Below are positions 1 through 8,670 of a stretch of 64,000 nucleotides of DNA, in pieces. The notes below the pieces were generated by a model, which was not told the DNA's origin, searched no databases, and worked only from the letters and a program-made list of their open reading frames with translations. The position numbers and the translations under genes were made by a program. Source of the DNA: JAITWN01 sp050486285 (lineage in GTDB: Bacteria > Pseudomonadota > Gammaproteobacteria > SZUA-140); assembly GCA_050486285.1 (NCBI GenBank), contig JBJHCZ010000001.1, positions 124,001 to 188,000 on the forward strand, written 5' to 3'. The first letter of the stretch is position 1; each line of letters begins with the position of its first letter.

Positions 1-58
1 GGCGGAGACTGTGGGCGAGGGCGCGCAGGTGGCTGCGTTGTCTGGGGGTCAGTGTCAT
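1..58 (-). CDS. yhbY: YhbY-family RNA-binding protein (5' end only)
   Basis: The first 58 bases, read on the minus strand, start with ATG at 58 and encode MTLTPRQRSHLRALAHSLR before leaving the window. This matches the start of YhbY, the CRS1-YhbY domain protein that binds pre-50S ribosomal particles. The gene lies divergent from rlmE, the usual gammaproteobacterial arrangement. Only about 19 residues are visible, so the call rests on that N-terminus and the neighbourhood. Confidence 0.75.
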   Translation of the reverse strand, partial: MTLTPRQRSHLRALAHSLR

Positions 59-67
59 GGCGCCCGA

Positions 68-98
68 ATTGTAGCCCATATCCCCTTGTCGACTAAAG
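68..98 (-). promoter_or_regulatory. possible yhbY promoter
   Basis: On the minus strand a good -10 hexamer TACAAT lies at 73-68; the -35 region around 91-98 is poor. Transcription would begin only about 3 nt before the yhbY ATG at 58, and no Shine-Dalgarno is visible there, so the transcript could be nearly leaderless. This is inference from hexamer matches alone. Confidence 0.3.
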
Positions 99-107
99 AT
101 TAAATTC

Positions 108-761
108 ATGGCAAAGAAGACCGGCAGCAGCAGGCGCTGGCTCAGGGAGCATCACGAGGATCCCTTCGTGCTGAAGGCGCGCAAGGAGGGCTATCGCTCG
201 CGCGCCGCCTACAAACTGCTCGAGATCGATCGCCGTGACCGCCTGCTCCGGCCCGGCATGGTCGTCGTCGAACTCGGCGCGGCGCCCGGCGGCTGGTCGC
301 AGGTCGCCGCGCGACAGATCGGGCGCAAGGGCGCCGTCATTGCGCTCGACCGTCTGCCGATGGAGCCGTTACCCGGCGTCGACGTCATCGAGGCCGATTT
401 CGATGCCGCCGATTCCATTGCGAAGATCATGGATATCCTGCAGGGCAGACCCGTGGACCTTGTGATTTCGGACATGGCGCCCAATATCAGTGGCATGGAT
501 GCCGTCGATCAGCCCCGATCGGTCTATCTGGCTGAACTGGCGCTGGATTTCGCCCTCAAAGTATTGCGGCCCGGGGGCGATATCCTGATCAAGATCTTCC
601 AGGGCGCCGGCATGGAGGCGTTTCGCGACGAATTGCGCCGCCATTTTCGCAAGGTCGCGATACGCAAGCCCGAGTCCTCGCGCGCGCGTTCGCGCGAAGT
701 CTATCTGCTGGCAAGGGATTTCAGCCCCGCCGCGTTTGGCCAATCCGGCGAAAGCAAGTAA
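108..761 (+). CDS. rlmE: 23S rRNA (uridine-2'-O-)methyltransferase RlmE
   Basis: A 217-residue protein of the FtsJ/RrmJ family, which methylates the 2'-O of U2552 in 23S rRNA (E. coli numbering) using S-adenosylmethionine and affects 50S assembly. The N-terminus carries the typical SSRRWLREHHEDPFV and RSRAAYKLLEID stretches. The SAM-binding motif VVELGAAPGGWSQVA is near residue 53 and the conserved SDMAPN lies near residue 121. Length is standard. It sits between divergent yhbY and ftsH, as in E. coli (rlmE-ftsH-folP-glmM). The start at 108 is the only ATG that gives a full N-terminus. Confidence 0.97.
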   Translation: MAKKTGSSRRWLREHHEDPFVLKARKEGYRSRAAYKLLEIDRRDRLLRPGMVVVELGAAPGGWSQVAARQIGRKGAVIALDRLPMEPLPGVDVIEADFDAADSIAKIMDILQGRPVDLVISDMAPNISGMDAVDQPRSVYLAELALDFALKVLRPGGDILIKIFQGAGMEAFRDELRRHFRKVAIRKPESSRARSREVYLLARDFSPAAFGQSGESK

Positions 762-805
762 TATCCGGGTAACGGAACAGCGCCTTTTCCATAGAGGACA
801 GCACC

Positions 806-2740
<1,935 letters not shown>

Positions 2741-2743
2741 GCG

Positions 2744-3589
2744 ATGGCAATGCGCCTGCGGTGCGGCGGCCGGATGCTCGATCTCGGCCGTCCCCGCGTC
2801 ATGGGTATCCTCAATGTCACCCCCGACTCGTTCTCGGACGGGGGTGATTTTTTTTCGCCCGCCGCCGCCGCCGCGCAGGCTGAACGCATGGCCGCGGCCG
2901 GCGCCGCGATCGTCGACGTCGGCGGCGAGTCGACCCGGCCGGGCGCCGCCGCGGTCGGCATCGACGAGGAGTTGCGCCGGGTCATCCCCGTCATCGAGCG
3001 CGTCCACGCCCGCCTGCCCGACCTCGTCATCTCGATCGACACCTCGAAGCCCGAGGTCATGCGCGCGGCCGTCGCCGCCGGCGCGACGATGATCAACGAC
3101 GTGCGCGCGCTGCAAGCCGGCGGCGCCCTCGAGACCGCCGCCGGGCTCGATGCCGCGGTCTGCCTGATGCACATGCAGGGCGAGCCGCGGACGATGCAGC
3201 AGGCCCCGCGCTACGACGATGTCGTCGCCGAGGTCCGCGGCTTTCTCGAGGCGCGCGTCGCCGACTGCCTCGCCGCCGGGATCGCGCGCGAGCGCCTCGC
3301 GATCGACCCCGGCTTCGGCTTCGGCAAGACCCTCGGACACAATCTCGCATTGCTGCGCCGTCTCGATGAATTCGGCACGCTCGGCCTGCCGCTGCTCACG
3401 GGCCTGTCGCGCAAGTCGATGATCGGCGCGCTGACCGGGCGGCCGGTCGGGGGGCGACTTTATGGTAGTATTGCCCTCGCGACGCTCGCTGCCTGGCAGG
3501 GGGCGTCGATCCTGCGGGTTCATGATGTCGCGGAGACGGCCGATGCGCTGGCGGTATGCGGCGCGGTGATGCACGGAGAAGGGGCATGA
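2744..3589 (+). CDS. folP: dihydropteroate synthase
   Basis: A 281-residue TIM-barrel enzyme that condenses 6-hydroxymethyl-dihydropterin pyrophosphate with p-aminobenzoate in folate synthesis; it is the sulfonamide target. Visible signatures are VMGILNVTPDSFSDGG at the N-terminus, DVGGESTRPGA near residue 65, SIDTSK near 92, and a C-terminal GLSRKSMIG. It starts 4 nt after ftsH and its TGA overlaps the glmM ATG (ATGA), so translation is probably coupled. A T-run at 2847-2855 lies inside the coding region. Confidence 0.96.
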   Translation: MAMRLRCGGRMLDLGRPRVMGILNVTPDSFSDGGDFFSPAAAAAQAERMAAAGAAIVDVGGESTRPGAAAVGIDEELRRVIPVIERVHARLPDLVISIDTSKPEVMRAAVAAGATMINDVRALQAGGALETAAGLDAAVCLMHMQGEPRTMQQAPRYDDVVAEVRGFLEARVADCLAAGIARERLAIDPGFGFGKTLGHNLALLRRLDEFGTLGLPLLTGLSRKSMIGALTGRPVGGRLYGSIALATLAAWQGASILRVHDVAETADALAVCGAVMHGEGA

Positions 3590-4938
3590 GCAACAGGCGA
3601 TATTTCGGCACCGACGGTATCCGCGGACGGGTCGGCGAGGGTCCGATCAACGCGGAATTCGTGCTCAAACTGGGCTGGGCGGTCGGTCGCGTGCTGTCGC
3701 CGGCCGATCACGGCAAGGTGCTGATCGGCAAGGATACCCGCATCTCCGGTTACATGTTCGAATCGGCGCTGCAGGCCGGCCTGTCGTCGGCCGGCGTCGA
3801 CATCCTGCTGCTCGGGCCGATGCCGACCCCGGCGATCGCCTATCTGACCCGCACCCTGCATGCCCAGGCCGGCATCGTCATCAGCGCCTCGCACAACCCC
3901 TATTACGACAACGGCATCAAGTTCTTCTCCGGCGCGGGCACCAAGCTGCCCGACGAGGTCGAGCTCGAGATCGAGCAGATGCTCGATATGCCGATGACGA
4001 CGCGCAATTCGGCGCATCTCGGCAAGGCCGAGCGCGTCGTCGACGCCGCCGGCCGCTACATCGAATTCTGCAAGAGCACGGTGTCGCTCGGGCTCGATCT
4101 CAAGGGCCTGCGCATCGTCGTCGACTGCGCGCACGGCGCGACCTACCATGTCGCGCCAAGCGTGTTCAGCGAGCTCGGCGCGCAGGTCATCCGCATCGGC
4201 TCGGCGCCGGACGGCCTCAACATCAACGACAAGTGCGGCGCGACCCATCCGCAGCATGTGCAGGCCGCGGTGCTCGAGCACAAGGCCGATCTGGGCATTG
4301 CGCTCGACGGCGACGGCGATCGCCTGATCATGGTCGATCACAAGGGCGAGGTCGTCGACGGCGACGAACTGCTGTTCATCATCGCGCGGGCGCGGCGTCA
4401 GGCCGGCGCCCCGATCGGCGCGGTCGTCGGCACGGTGATGAGCAATCTCGGCCTCGAGCTCGCGCTCAAGGGCCTGGACATCGAACTCACGCGCGCCGCG
4501 GTCGGCGATCGCTATGTGCTCGAACTGATGCAGCAGCGCGGCCTCGTGCTCGGCGGCGAGTCCTCCGGCCACCTGATCTGCCTCGACCGCACCACGACCG
4601 GCGACGGCATCATTGCCGCGCTGCAGGTGCTCGAATTCATGATCCAGTCCGGCTGCGCGCTGCATGATCTGAAGGCCGGCATGACCAAGTACCCCCAGCA
4701 CATGATCAACGTCCCGGTCACGAACGGCTACGATCACCGCGATTCCCAGGCGGTAATGGCGGCGCTGCGCGAGGTCGAGGCGCAACTCGGCGACGAGGGC
4801 CGCACGCTGCTGCGCCGCTCGGGCACCGAGGCGGTCCTGCGCATCATGGTCGAGGGCTCCGACGCCCAACAGGTCCACACCGTCGCCCACCACCTCGCCG
4901 ACATCATCCGCGAAGAACTCCAGCGCAACGGCGCCTGA
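3586..4938 (+). CDS. glmM: phosphoglucosamine mutase
   Basis: A 450-residue enzyme converting glucosamine-6-phosphate to glucosamine-1-phosphate for UDP-GlcNAc, peptidoglycan and LPS. It starts MSNRRYFGTDGIRG. The phosphorylated serine is in SASHNP (S102), the metal site is DGDGDR near residue 242, the sugar-binding GGESSGH is near 325, and the C-terminal phosphate loop RRSGTEAVLRIMVEG is present. The reading frame is open 30 nt further upstream, but the ATG at 3586 fits the family, follows GGAGAAGGGG, and overlaps the folP stop by 4 nt. Confidence 0.97.
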   Translation: MSNRRYFGTDGIRGRVGEGPINAEFVLKLGWAVGRVLSPADHGKVLIGKDTRISGYMFESALQAGLSSAGVDILLLGPMPTPAIAYLTRTLHAQAGIVISASHNPYYDNGIKFFSGAGTKLPDEVELEIEQMLDMPMTTRNSAHLGKAERVVDAAGRYIEFCKSTVSLGLDLKGLRIVVDCAHGATYHVAPSVFSELGAQVIRIGSAPDGLNINDKCGATHPQHVQAAVLEHKADLGIALDGDGDRLIMVDHKGEVVDGDELLFIIARARRQAGAPIGAVVGTVMSNLGLELALKGLDIELTRAAVGDRYVLELMQQRGLVLGGESSGHLICLDRTTTGDGIIAALQVLEFMIQSGCALHDLKAGMTKYPQHMINVPVTNGYDHRDSQAVMAALREVEAQLGDEGRTLLRRSGTEAVLRIMVEGSDAQQVHTVAHHLADIIREELQRNGA

Positions 4939-4968
4939 GCGTCGTAACCGCTTTTGCATCTGTGGTAA

Positions 4969-5076
4969 GCAGGGGTCTGGACGGCCTGTGTTCAGGACAC
5001 GCGTGAATACGTCCCTGTAGCTCTCGGCCGCATCCCTGCGGCCGAAGGTCCTGAACACAGGCCGTCCAGACCCTGC
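4969..5076. repeat. palindromic repeat family 1, copy A (reverse core)
   Basis: Arms at 4969-4998 and 5048-5076 are complementary apart from one extra G in the left arm. The left arm includes TCTGGACGGCCTGTGTTCAG. Between them is a 49-nt core (4999-5047) that, read on the minus strand, begins CTTCGGCCGCAGGGATGCGG and ends GACGTATTCACGCGT. The same core occurs in copies C, E and F, in different arms. The copy starts 30 nt after the glmM stop and could terminate transcription, though it has no T-run. Confidence 0.9.
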
Positions 5077-5087
5077 CGCGAGCGCGT

Positions 5088-5200
5088 GCCACAGCCGCAG
5101 GCCGCCGTGCCCCGCCTTCCGTTGCCATGACCATCCGCCGCAGGGATGCGGCGGAAGGTCATGGCGAGTGGGGACGGCACCCGGCAGCCTGCGGCAGTGG
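5088..5200. repeat. palindromic repeat family 1, copy B (truncated core, decayed arms)
   Basis: Perfect inner arms GCCATGACC (5124-5132) and GGTCATGGC (5157-5165) enclose only the core's inner hairpin CCGCCGCAGGGATGCGGCGG; the ACGTATTCACGCG half is missing. Outside the inner arms, the flanks remain imperfectly complementary to about 5088 and 5200 (for example CCACAGCCGCAGG against CCTGCGGCAGTGG). It reads as an older, partly deleted copy between copies A and C. Confidence 0.65.
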
Positions 5201-5311
5201 TGCGTATCACCGTCTGTGTAGCCCCGTCCCTGCGGTTGATCTGTGCCACGGCCTTGCTGCGTGCCGCTAGTAGATATGCCGACCGCCGCGTGTGCGGTTG
5301 GCACAGTCACA

Positions 5312-5424
5312 GGCCGAGGTGTGTCCCATATTGTCGTCATGACCTTCCGCCGCAGGGATGCGGCGGGGAGCTACACGGACGTATTCACGCGTGTCATGAC
5401 GACAATATGGGACGCACCTCGGCC
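5312..5424. repeat. palindromic repeat family 1, copy C (forward core)
   Basis: Arms of 32 nt at 5312-5343 and 5393-5424 match with a single mismatch; the left arm contains CCCATATTGTCGTCATGAC. The 49-nt core (5344-5392) begins CTTCCGCCGCAGGGATGCGG and ends GGACGTATTCACGCGT. The arm sequence is unrelated to those of the other copies except for the closing GAC/GTC next to the core. Copies A and C face each other in opposite orientation. The rest of 4939-5537 shows no gene. Confidence 0.9.
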
Positions 5425-5471
5425 GGCCCGATGGCACAGGAGCCCGGTCCGGTAGCCCATAACACCCGCGA

Positions 5472-5500
5472 TTGATTTATTCGCCGCGGGGCGGTAATCT
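5472..5500 (+). promoter_or_regulatory. weak candidate tpiA promoter
   Basis: TTGATT at 5472-5477 and TAATCT at 5495-5500 are 17 nt apart and lie 38 nt before the tpiA start, downstream of the repeat block. The -10 match is poor (3 of 6), so this is only a guess. A promoter somewhere here is plausible because the repeat block separates tpiA from glmM. Confidence 0.25.
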
Positions 5501-5537
5501 TGCCTGTTTTCTGAAGCAGGATCAGAGAGGTATTGAC

Positions 5538-6302
5538 ATGCGGCGGCGGCTCGTGGCCGGGAACTGGAAGATGTACGGCTCCCGTGCCAGCATCCGGGAA
5601 CTGCTCGACGGCATCGTCGCCGGGGCCGCGGACATCGGCGGCGCCGATATCGCCGTGTGCCCGCCCCATGCCTACCTCGACATGGTCCAGGCCCGGCTCG
5701 GCAAGACCGCGATCGCCTGGGGCGCGCAGAACCTGTGCGACCAGGCCGGTCCCGGCGCCTTCACCGGCGAGATCTCGGCTGCGATGCTCAGGGACTTCGG
5801 TTGCCGCTATGTCATCGTCGGCCACTCCGAGCGCCGTAATATCTATGGAGAGGGCGACACGCTGGTCGCGGAGAAGTGCGCGACCGCGCTGGATGCCGGC
5901 CTGACGCCGATCCTGTGCGTCGGCGAACTGCTCGAGGAGCGCGAGCGCGGCGACACCGAACAGGTCGTCGGTCGCCAGCTCGATGCAGTGTTCGCGAGGC
6001 TTGGCGACGCGAAACGCCTGGGCGGCGTCGTCATCGCCTATGAGCCCGTGTGGGCGATCGGCACCGGCAAGACCGCGACGCCCGCGCAGGCGCAGGAAGT
6101 ACACGAATATATCCGCCGGCGCATCGCCGGACTGGACAGCGCCGTCGCCGGCGGGATCGTCATCCTGTACGGCGGCAGCGTGAAGGCCGCGAATGCCGCC
6201 GAGCTGTTCGCGATGGCCGATATCGACGGCGGCCTGATCGGCGGCGCCTCGCTGCAGGCGCAGGAATTCCTGTCGATCTGCCGCGCCGCGGGCGCGGCGT
6301 GA
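5538..6302 (+). CDS. tpiA: triosephosphate isomerase
   Basis: A 254-residue (beta/alpha)8 enzyme interconverting dihydroxyacetone phosphate and glyceraldehyde-3-phosphate in glycolysis and gluconeogenesis. The catalytic lysine is in AGNWKMYG at the N-terminus, the catalytic histidine in VIVGHSERR, the glutamate in AYEPVWAIGTGKTATP (the last part being loop 6), and the phosphate-binding GGSVKAANA is near the C-terminus. The frame is open upstream to 5472, but the ATG at 5538 has AGAGAGGT 6 nt upstream and fits the family. It is followed by secG and nuo, a common gammaproteobacterial order. Confidence 0.97.
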   Translation: MRRRLVAGNWKMYGSRASIRELLDGIVAGAADIGGADIAVCPPHAYLDMVQARLGKTAIAWGAQNLCDQAGPGAFTGEISAAMLRDFGCRYVIVGHSERRNIYGEGDTLVAEKCATALDAGLTPILCVGELLEERERGDTEQVVGRQLDAVFARLGDAKRLGGVVIAYEPVWAIGTGKTATPAQAQEVHEYIRRRIAGLDSAVAGGIVILYGGSVKAANAAELFAMADIDGGLIGGASLQAQEFLSICRAAGAA

Positions 6303-6335
6303 GCAGATCGGCGAACGCTTGAGGAACTGATTCAG

Positions 6336-6692
6336 ATGCTGTTGTTGATGATAGCCTTCCATATGCTGCTTGCGTTCACGCTGATCGGTCTCGTGCTGAT
6401 CCAGCGCGGCAAGGGCGCCGAGATCGGCGCCGCCTTCGGCAGCGGCGCCTCGCAGACGGTGTTCGGCAGCCAGGGTTCGGCCTCGTTTTTGACCCGGATG
6501 ACCGCGGTGCTGGCGACGGTGTTCTTCCTGTCGAGCCTGGGGTTGGCCTGGATGTACAGCCAGCAGGTCGATCGCCCCAGCGTGACCGAGATCATCGAGC
6601 GCCAGTCGCCGGCCGGCGGCATGGAGCGCGGCATACGTCCGGACAGCGACATCCCCGACGTGCCGAGAAGCCTCCCCGCGTCGCCGGAGTAA
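6336..6692 (+). CDS. secG: preprotein translocase subunit SecG
   Basis: A 118-residue small subunit of the SecYEG channel. Two membrane segments are visible (about residues 1-20 and 50-70), joined by the conserved cytoplasmic loop GKGAEIGAAFGSGASQTVFG. The C-terminal tail is polar. It follows tpiA by 33 nt and precedes tRNA-Leu(GAG), as secG-leuU do in E. coli. Confidence 0.93.
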   Translation: MLLLMIAFHMLLAFTLIGLVLIQRGKGAEIGAAFGSGASQTVFGSQGSASFLTRMTAVLATVFFLSSLGLAWMYSQQVDRPSVTEIIERQSPAGGMERGIRPDSDIPDVPRSLPASPE

Positions 6693-6753
6693 AAGCAGGA
6701 AAGTCGTTCGAGTTGCGCGCAGCGGTGCGTTGACCCGCTGCGTGATCGTTTCA

Positions 6754-6838
6754 GCCGATGTGGTGGAATTGGTAGACACGCCGTCTTGAGGGGGCGGTGG
6801 CGAAAGCCGTGACGGTTCGAGTCCGTCCATCGGCACCA
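6754..6838 (+). tRNA. leuU: tRNA-Leu (anticodon GAG)
   Basis: This is an 85-nt class II tRNA including an encoded CCA end. The acceptor stem GCCGATG (6754-6760) pairs with CATCGGC (6828-6834). The anticodon stem CCGTC/GGCGG encloses the loop TTGAGGG, giving anticodon GAG for CUU/CUC leucine codons. A long variable arm GGC-GAAA-GCC and a T arm GACGG-TTCGAGT-CCGTC follow. Its position after secG matches E. coli leuU. Confidence 0.95.
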
Positions 6839-6844
6839 TTATCT

Positions 6845-6976
6845 GGCTGTAGAGCCGGCCCGACGGGTTTGCGCAGCGAAGTCAGGCGCAGCCTCGCCGG
6901 AGCCCGAAGGGTGCCGCGCAGCGGCAGCGAGGCGAGCCATTCGCGGAGAAAACCCGTCGGGCCTGCTCTACAAGCC
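6845..6976. repeat. palindromic repeat family 2, copy 1
   Basis: Arms at 6845-6870 (26 nt) and 6950-6976 (27 nt) are complementary with one mismatch and one bulged base. They enclose a 79-nt core (6871-6949) that begins GCGCAGCGAAGTCAGGCGCA and ends CCATTCGCGGAGA. The core is 77/79 identical to the copy at 24653-24731, whereas the outer arms differ. Inside the core, GCCTCGC and GCGAGGC can pair. It lies 6 nt after tRNA-Leu and may act as its terminator or processing structure. Confidence 0.88.
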
Positions 6977-7024
6977 TGCTGGAAATTTGTTTGTTTATTC
7001 AAAGATTATGGCGTCGGCTACGGC

Positions 7025-7054
7025 TTGACACCGCGCAAACCGCTGGCCTAGACT
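7025..7054 (+). promoter_or_regulatory. sigma-70-type promoter of the nuo operon
   Basis: A perfect -35 TTGACA (7025-7030) and a -10 TAGACT (7049-7054) are separated by 18 nt. Transcription would start near 7061, giving a leader of about 140 nt before nuoA. The leader contains a small hairpin CCGGC...GCCGG near 7099-7114. The promoter lies just past the family 2 repeat, which would insulate it from tRNA-Leu. The call rests on hexamer matches only. Confidence 0.6.
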
Positions 7055-7201
7055 CACCCGAACAGGCGAGCTTTGCAGTCAACAATAATAACGAGCAACC
7101 GGCCCATGCGCCGGTCGCGGAGGGGCTCTTCCGGGGCGGTATCCGTTCCATCGCCTCATCAAGGGGTCGGCTCGATCCCCGGGAATCCGTGACGTAATCT
7201 C

Positions 7202-7558
7202 ATGCTAGAGAATTATCTACCGATACTTGTCTTTATCGTCATGGGCGTGCTGTTCGGCGTGGTCCCGCTGGTTGCCGGGTTCGTGCTCGGTCCGAACCGT
7301 CCCGACAGCGACAAGAACGCGCCCTACGAATGCGGCTTCGAGGCCTTCGAAGACTCGCGCATGAAGTTCGACGTCCGTTACTACCTCGTCGCGATCCTGT
7401 TCATCATCTTCGATCTCGAGATCGCGTTCCTGTTCCCGTGGGCCGTCGTGCTCGACGAGATCGGCATGTTCGGCTTCATGGCGATGGTGATCTTCCTCGC
7501 GATCCTCGTCGTCGGCTTCATCTATGAATGGAAGAAGGGGGCCCTGGAATGGGAATAG
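7202..7558 (+). CDS. nuoA: NADH-quinone oxidoreductase subunit A
   Basis: A 118-residue membrane subunit of complex I with three hydrophobic segments. The conserved loop PYECGFEAFEDSRMKFDVRY is near residues 41-60, and the FDLEIAFLFPW motif follows; together they form part of the junction between peripheral and membrane arms. It is the first gene of the 14-gene nuo operon and overlaps nuoB by 10 nt. Confidence 0.96.
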   Translation: MLENYLPILVFIVMGVLFGVVPLVAGFVLGPNRPDSDKNAPYECGFEAFEDSRMKFDVRYYLVAILFIIFDLEIAFLFPWAVVLDEIGMFGFMAMVIFLAILVVGFIYEWKKGALEWE

Positions 7559-8025
7559 AGGGCATCCTCAAGGAAGGCGTCGTCACTACGACCGCCGACA
7601 AGCTGATCAACTGGGCGCGCACCGGGTCGCTGTGGCCGATGACCTTCGGGCTCGCCTGCTGCGCAGTCGAGATGATGCATGCCGGCGCCGCCCGTTACGA
7701 CCTCGACCGTTTCGGTGTCGTCTTCCGGCCCAGCCCGCGCCAGTCCGACGTGATGATCGTCGCCGGCACGCTGGTCAACAAGATGGCGCCGGCGCTGCGC
7801 CGCGTCTATGACCAGATGAGCGAACCGCGCTGGGTCATCTCGATGGGGTCGTGCGCGAACGGCGGCGGCTACTACCATTATTCCTATTCGGTCGTGCGCG
7901 GTTGCGATCGCATCGTCCCGGTGGATATCTACGTACCGGGTTGTCCGCCGACGGCCGAGGCGCTGCTGTACGGCGTCATCCAGTTGCAGAACAAGATCCG
8001 CCGCACCAACACGATCGCCCGCTAA
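7549..8025 (+). CDS. nuoB: NADH-quinone oxidoreductase subunit B
   Basis: A 158-residue peripheral subunit holding the N2 [4Fe-4S] cluster that passes electrons to quinone. Ligand cysteines are the adjacent C37-C38 (FGLACCAVEM), C102 (SMGSCANGG) and C132 (YVPGCPPTAEAL). The frame is open upstream to 7528, but the ATG at 7549 gives the family N-terminus MGIEGILKEG and is preceded by AAGAAGGGGG. The gene overlaps the nuoA 3' end. Confidence 0.97.
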   Translation: MGIEGILKEGVVTTTADKLINWARTGSLWPMTFGLACCAVEMMHAGAARYDLDRFGVVFRPSPRQSDVMIVAGTLVNKMAPALRRVYDQMSEPRWVISMGSCANGGGYYHYSYSVVRGCDRIVPVDIYVPGCPPTAEALLYGVIQLQNKIRRTNTIAR

Positions 8026-8040
8026 AGACCTGACGCGACG

Positions 8041-8670
8041 ATGCCCGAATCCATCCAGACATTGGCGGCCAGGGCCCGGGAGCGGTTTGGCCCCGTGCTC
8101 GAGACCTGCGAGGTGTCGCGCTGCGGCGAACTGACGATCGAGGTCGCGCCCGCGCGCGCCCACGACGTCTGCCTGGCGCTGCGCGACGAACCCGGTTTCC
8201 ACTTCGAGCAGCTGATCGATCTCTGCGGCGTCGACTACCTGAGCTATGGCGATCGCCCGCGCAGCGGTCCGCGCTTCGCCGTCGTCTATCACCTGCTGTC
8301 GATCGCCAACAACCAGCGCATCCGCGTGCGCAGCTTTCTCGATGACGAGGAACCGCGGGTGCAGACCGTCGTCGACATCTGGAATTCGGCCAACTGGTAC
8401 GAGCGCGAGGCCTTCGATCTGTACGGCATCCTGTTCGACGATCATCCCGACCTGCGCCGTTTGCTGACCGACTATGGATTCGTCGGTCATCCGTTCCGCA
8501 AGGACTTCCCGATCTCCGGCAACGTCGAGATGCGCTTCGATCCCGAGCGTCGCCGCGTGATCTACGAGCCGGTGACGATCGAGCCGCGCGTCAACGTGCC
8601 GCGCGTCATCCGCAACGATCACCGTTACCTGGTCGGCGATCGCGACCGCGAAGGGGCGGGGCATGGCTGA
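8041..8670 (+). CDS. nuoC: NADH-quinone oxidoreductase subunit C
   Basis: A 209-residue 30-kDa-type subunit of the complex I peripheral arm. The family motifs FEQLIDLCGVDYL and NWYEREAFDLYGI are present, followed by HPDLRRLLTDYGF, HPFRKDFP and a C-terminal YEPV. nuoC and nuoD are separate genes here; enteric bacteria have a fused nuoCD. It overlaps nuoD by 8 nt. Confidence 0.96.
   Translation: MPESIQTLAARARERFGPVLETCEVSRCGELTIEVAPARAHDVCLALRDEPGFHFEQLIDLCGVDYLSYGDRPRSGPRFAVVYHLLSIANNQRIRVRSFLDDEEPRVQTVVDIWNSANWYEREAFDLYGILFDDHPDLRRLLTDYGFVGHPFRKDFPISGNVEMRFDPERRRVIYEPVTIEPRVNVPRVIRNDHRYLVGDRDREGAGHG

Noticed and set aside
2847..2855. T-run inside folP as a terminator
   Set aside because: It lies within conserved coding sequence (GGDFFSP region) and should not end transcription of an essential operon. 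A GGGGG stretch precedes it but no strong stem was found.
4939..5537. The repeat block between glmM and tpiA as a CRISPR array
   Set aside because: The repeats are inverted rather than direct, the intervals are irregular, there are no regular spacers and no cas gene is nearby.
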